A stretch of DNA of 5,978 bases from CAYLNM01 sp964385045 (GTDB lineage Bacteria; Planctomycetota; Phycisphaerae; Phycisphaerales; SM1A02). The notes beneath the pieces were generated by a model. That model saw only the letters and a list, made by a program, of their open reading frames with translations. It had not been told where the DNA came from and made no database searches. The first letter of the stretch is position 1, and every line of letters begins with the position of its first letter. Location of the stretch: assembly GCA_964385045.1 (NCBI GenBank), contig CAYLNM010000212.1:1-5978 (forward strand), given 5' to 3'. The position numbers and the translations under genes were made by a program. This document shows positions 5,905 through 5,978 of this stretch, piece after piece.

Positions 5905-5908
5905 CTCC
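5905..5908 (-). promoter_or_regulatory. Shine-Dalgarno GGAG for the toroid protein gene
   Basis: On the minus strand GGAG is followed after 7 nt by the ATG at 5897. It decides between that start and the in-frame ATG 57 bp further upstream, which would put an improbable MWTGLPRP leader before the signal peptide. Confidence 0.6.
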
Positions 5909-5924
5909 GACCGGGGGAGGGTGC

Positions 5925-5954
5925 AGTATCGGGCCGGGGGAGACCGGTCCACAA
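5925..5954 (-). promoter_or_regulatory. Candidate promoter of the toroid-oxidase operon
   Basis: Reading the minus strand, TTGTGG (5954-5949) is followed after 18 bp by GATACT (5930-5925), a 4-of-6 match to the -10 consensus. The ATG is 27 nt beyond it, leaving a short leader of about 20 nt with the GGAG site. The remaining sequence to the window's right edge (5955-5978) shows nothing further. Confidence 0.4.
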
Positions 5955-5978
5955 GGGCGGGTGCGGCCGGACCGGTGC

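Noticed and set aside
4519..5952. Upstream extension of the oxidase frame, which would give an 865-residue protein
   Set aside because: The extension is out of frame with the toroid gene and Arg/Pro-rich. The FAD-binding motif of this family sits at the N-terminus, as it does when starting at GTG 4518.

Overview
This is a very GC-rich (roughly three quarters G+C by eye), gene-dense bacterial window. It carries ordinary chromosomal genes and no mobile element, CRISPR array, rRNA or tRNA that I can see. A secreted DUF1579 protein, an exported alpha/alpha-toroid (prenyltransferase/squalene-cyclase-like) protein and the extreme GC together suggest a planctomycete, perhaps of the Phycisphaerae. 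That is an inference from gene content, not a proven placement.

Layout. (1) Minus strand, 1-389: the N-terminal part of a sodium:alanine (AGCS) symporter, cut by the window edge. (2) A 255-bp divergent spacer holds weak promoter candidates and an 8-bp perfect inverted repeat. (3) Plus strand, 645-2346: a two-gene unit in which an unrecognised acidic 333-residue protein overlaps by 11 bp a YkgJ-type CxxCxxCC cysteine-cluster protein with an unusual Ala/Gly-rich N-terminal extension. (4) A 305-bp gene-free stretch contains a 72-bp array of eight 9-bp repeats. (5) Plus strand, 2652-3326: a DUF1579 protein with a signal peptide. (6) A GC-rich hairpin almost exactly fills the 28-bp gap between convergent genes. 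(7) Minus strand, 5897 down to 3355: a two-gene operon, with the exported toroid protein first and then a monomeric sarcosine oxidase/N-methyltryptophan oxidase-type flavoenzyme, joined by a 4-bp GTGA stop/start overlap.

The genes do not form one obvious pathway. The two pairs (acidic protein + YkgJ-like; toroid + amine oxidase) are probably co-translated, so shared function within each pair is a fair hypothesis. The flavoenzyme keeps every catalytic position I can recall for its family and is probably active. I found no convincing new defence, mobile or RNA system. The observations most worth checking are the unknown acidic protein and its YkgJ partner, the 9-bp repeat array, and the toroid-oxidase coupling. 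Very long open frames antisense to these genes are almost certainly by-products of the base composition.
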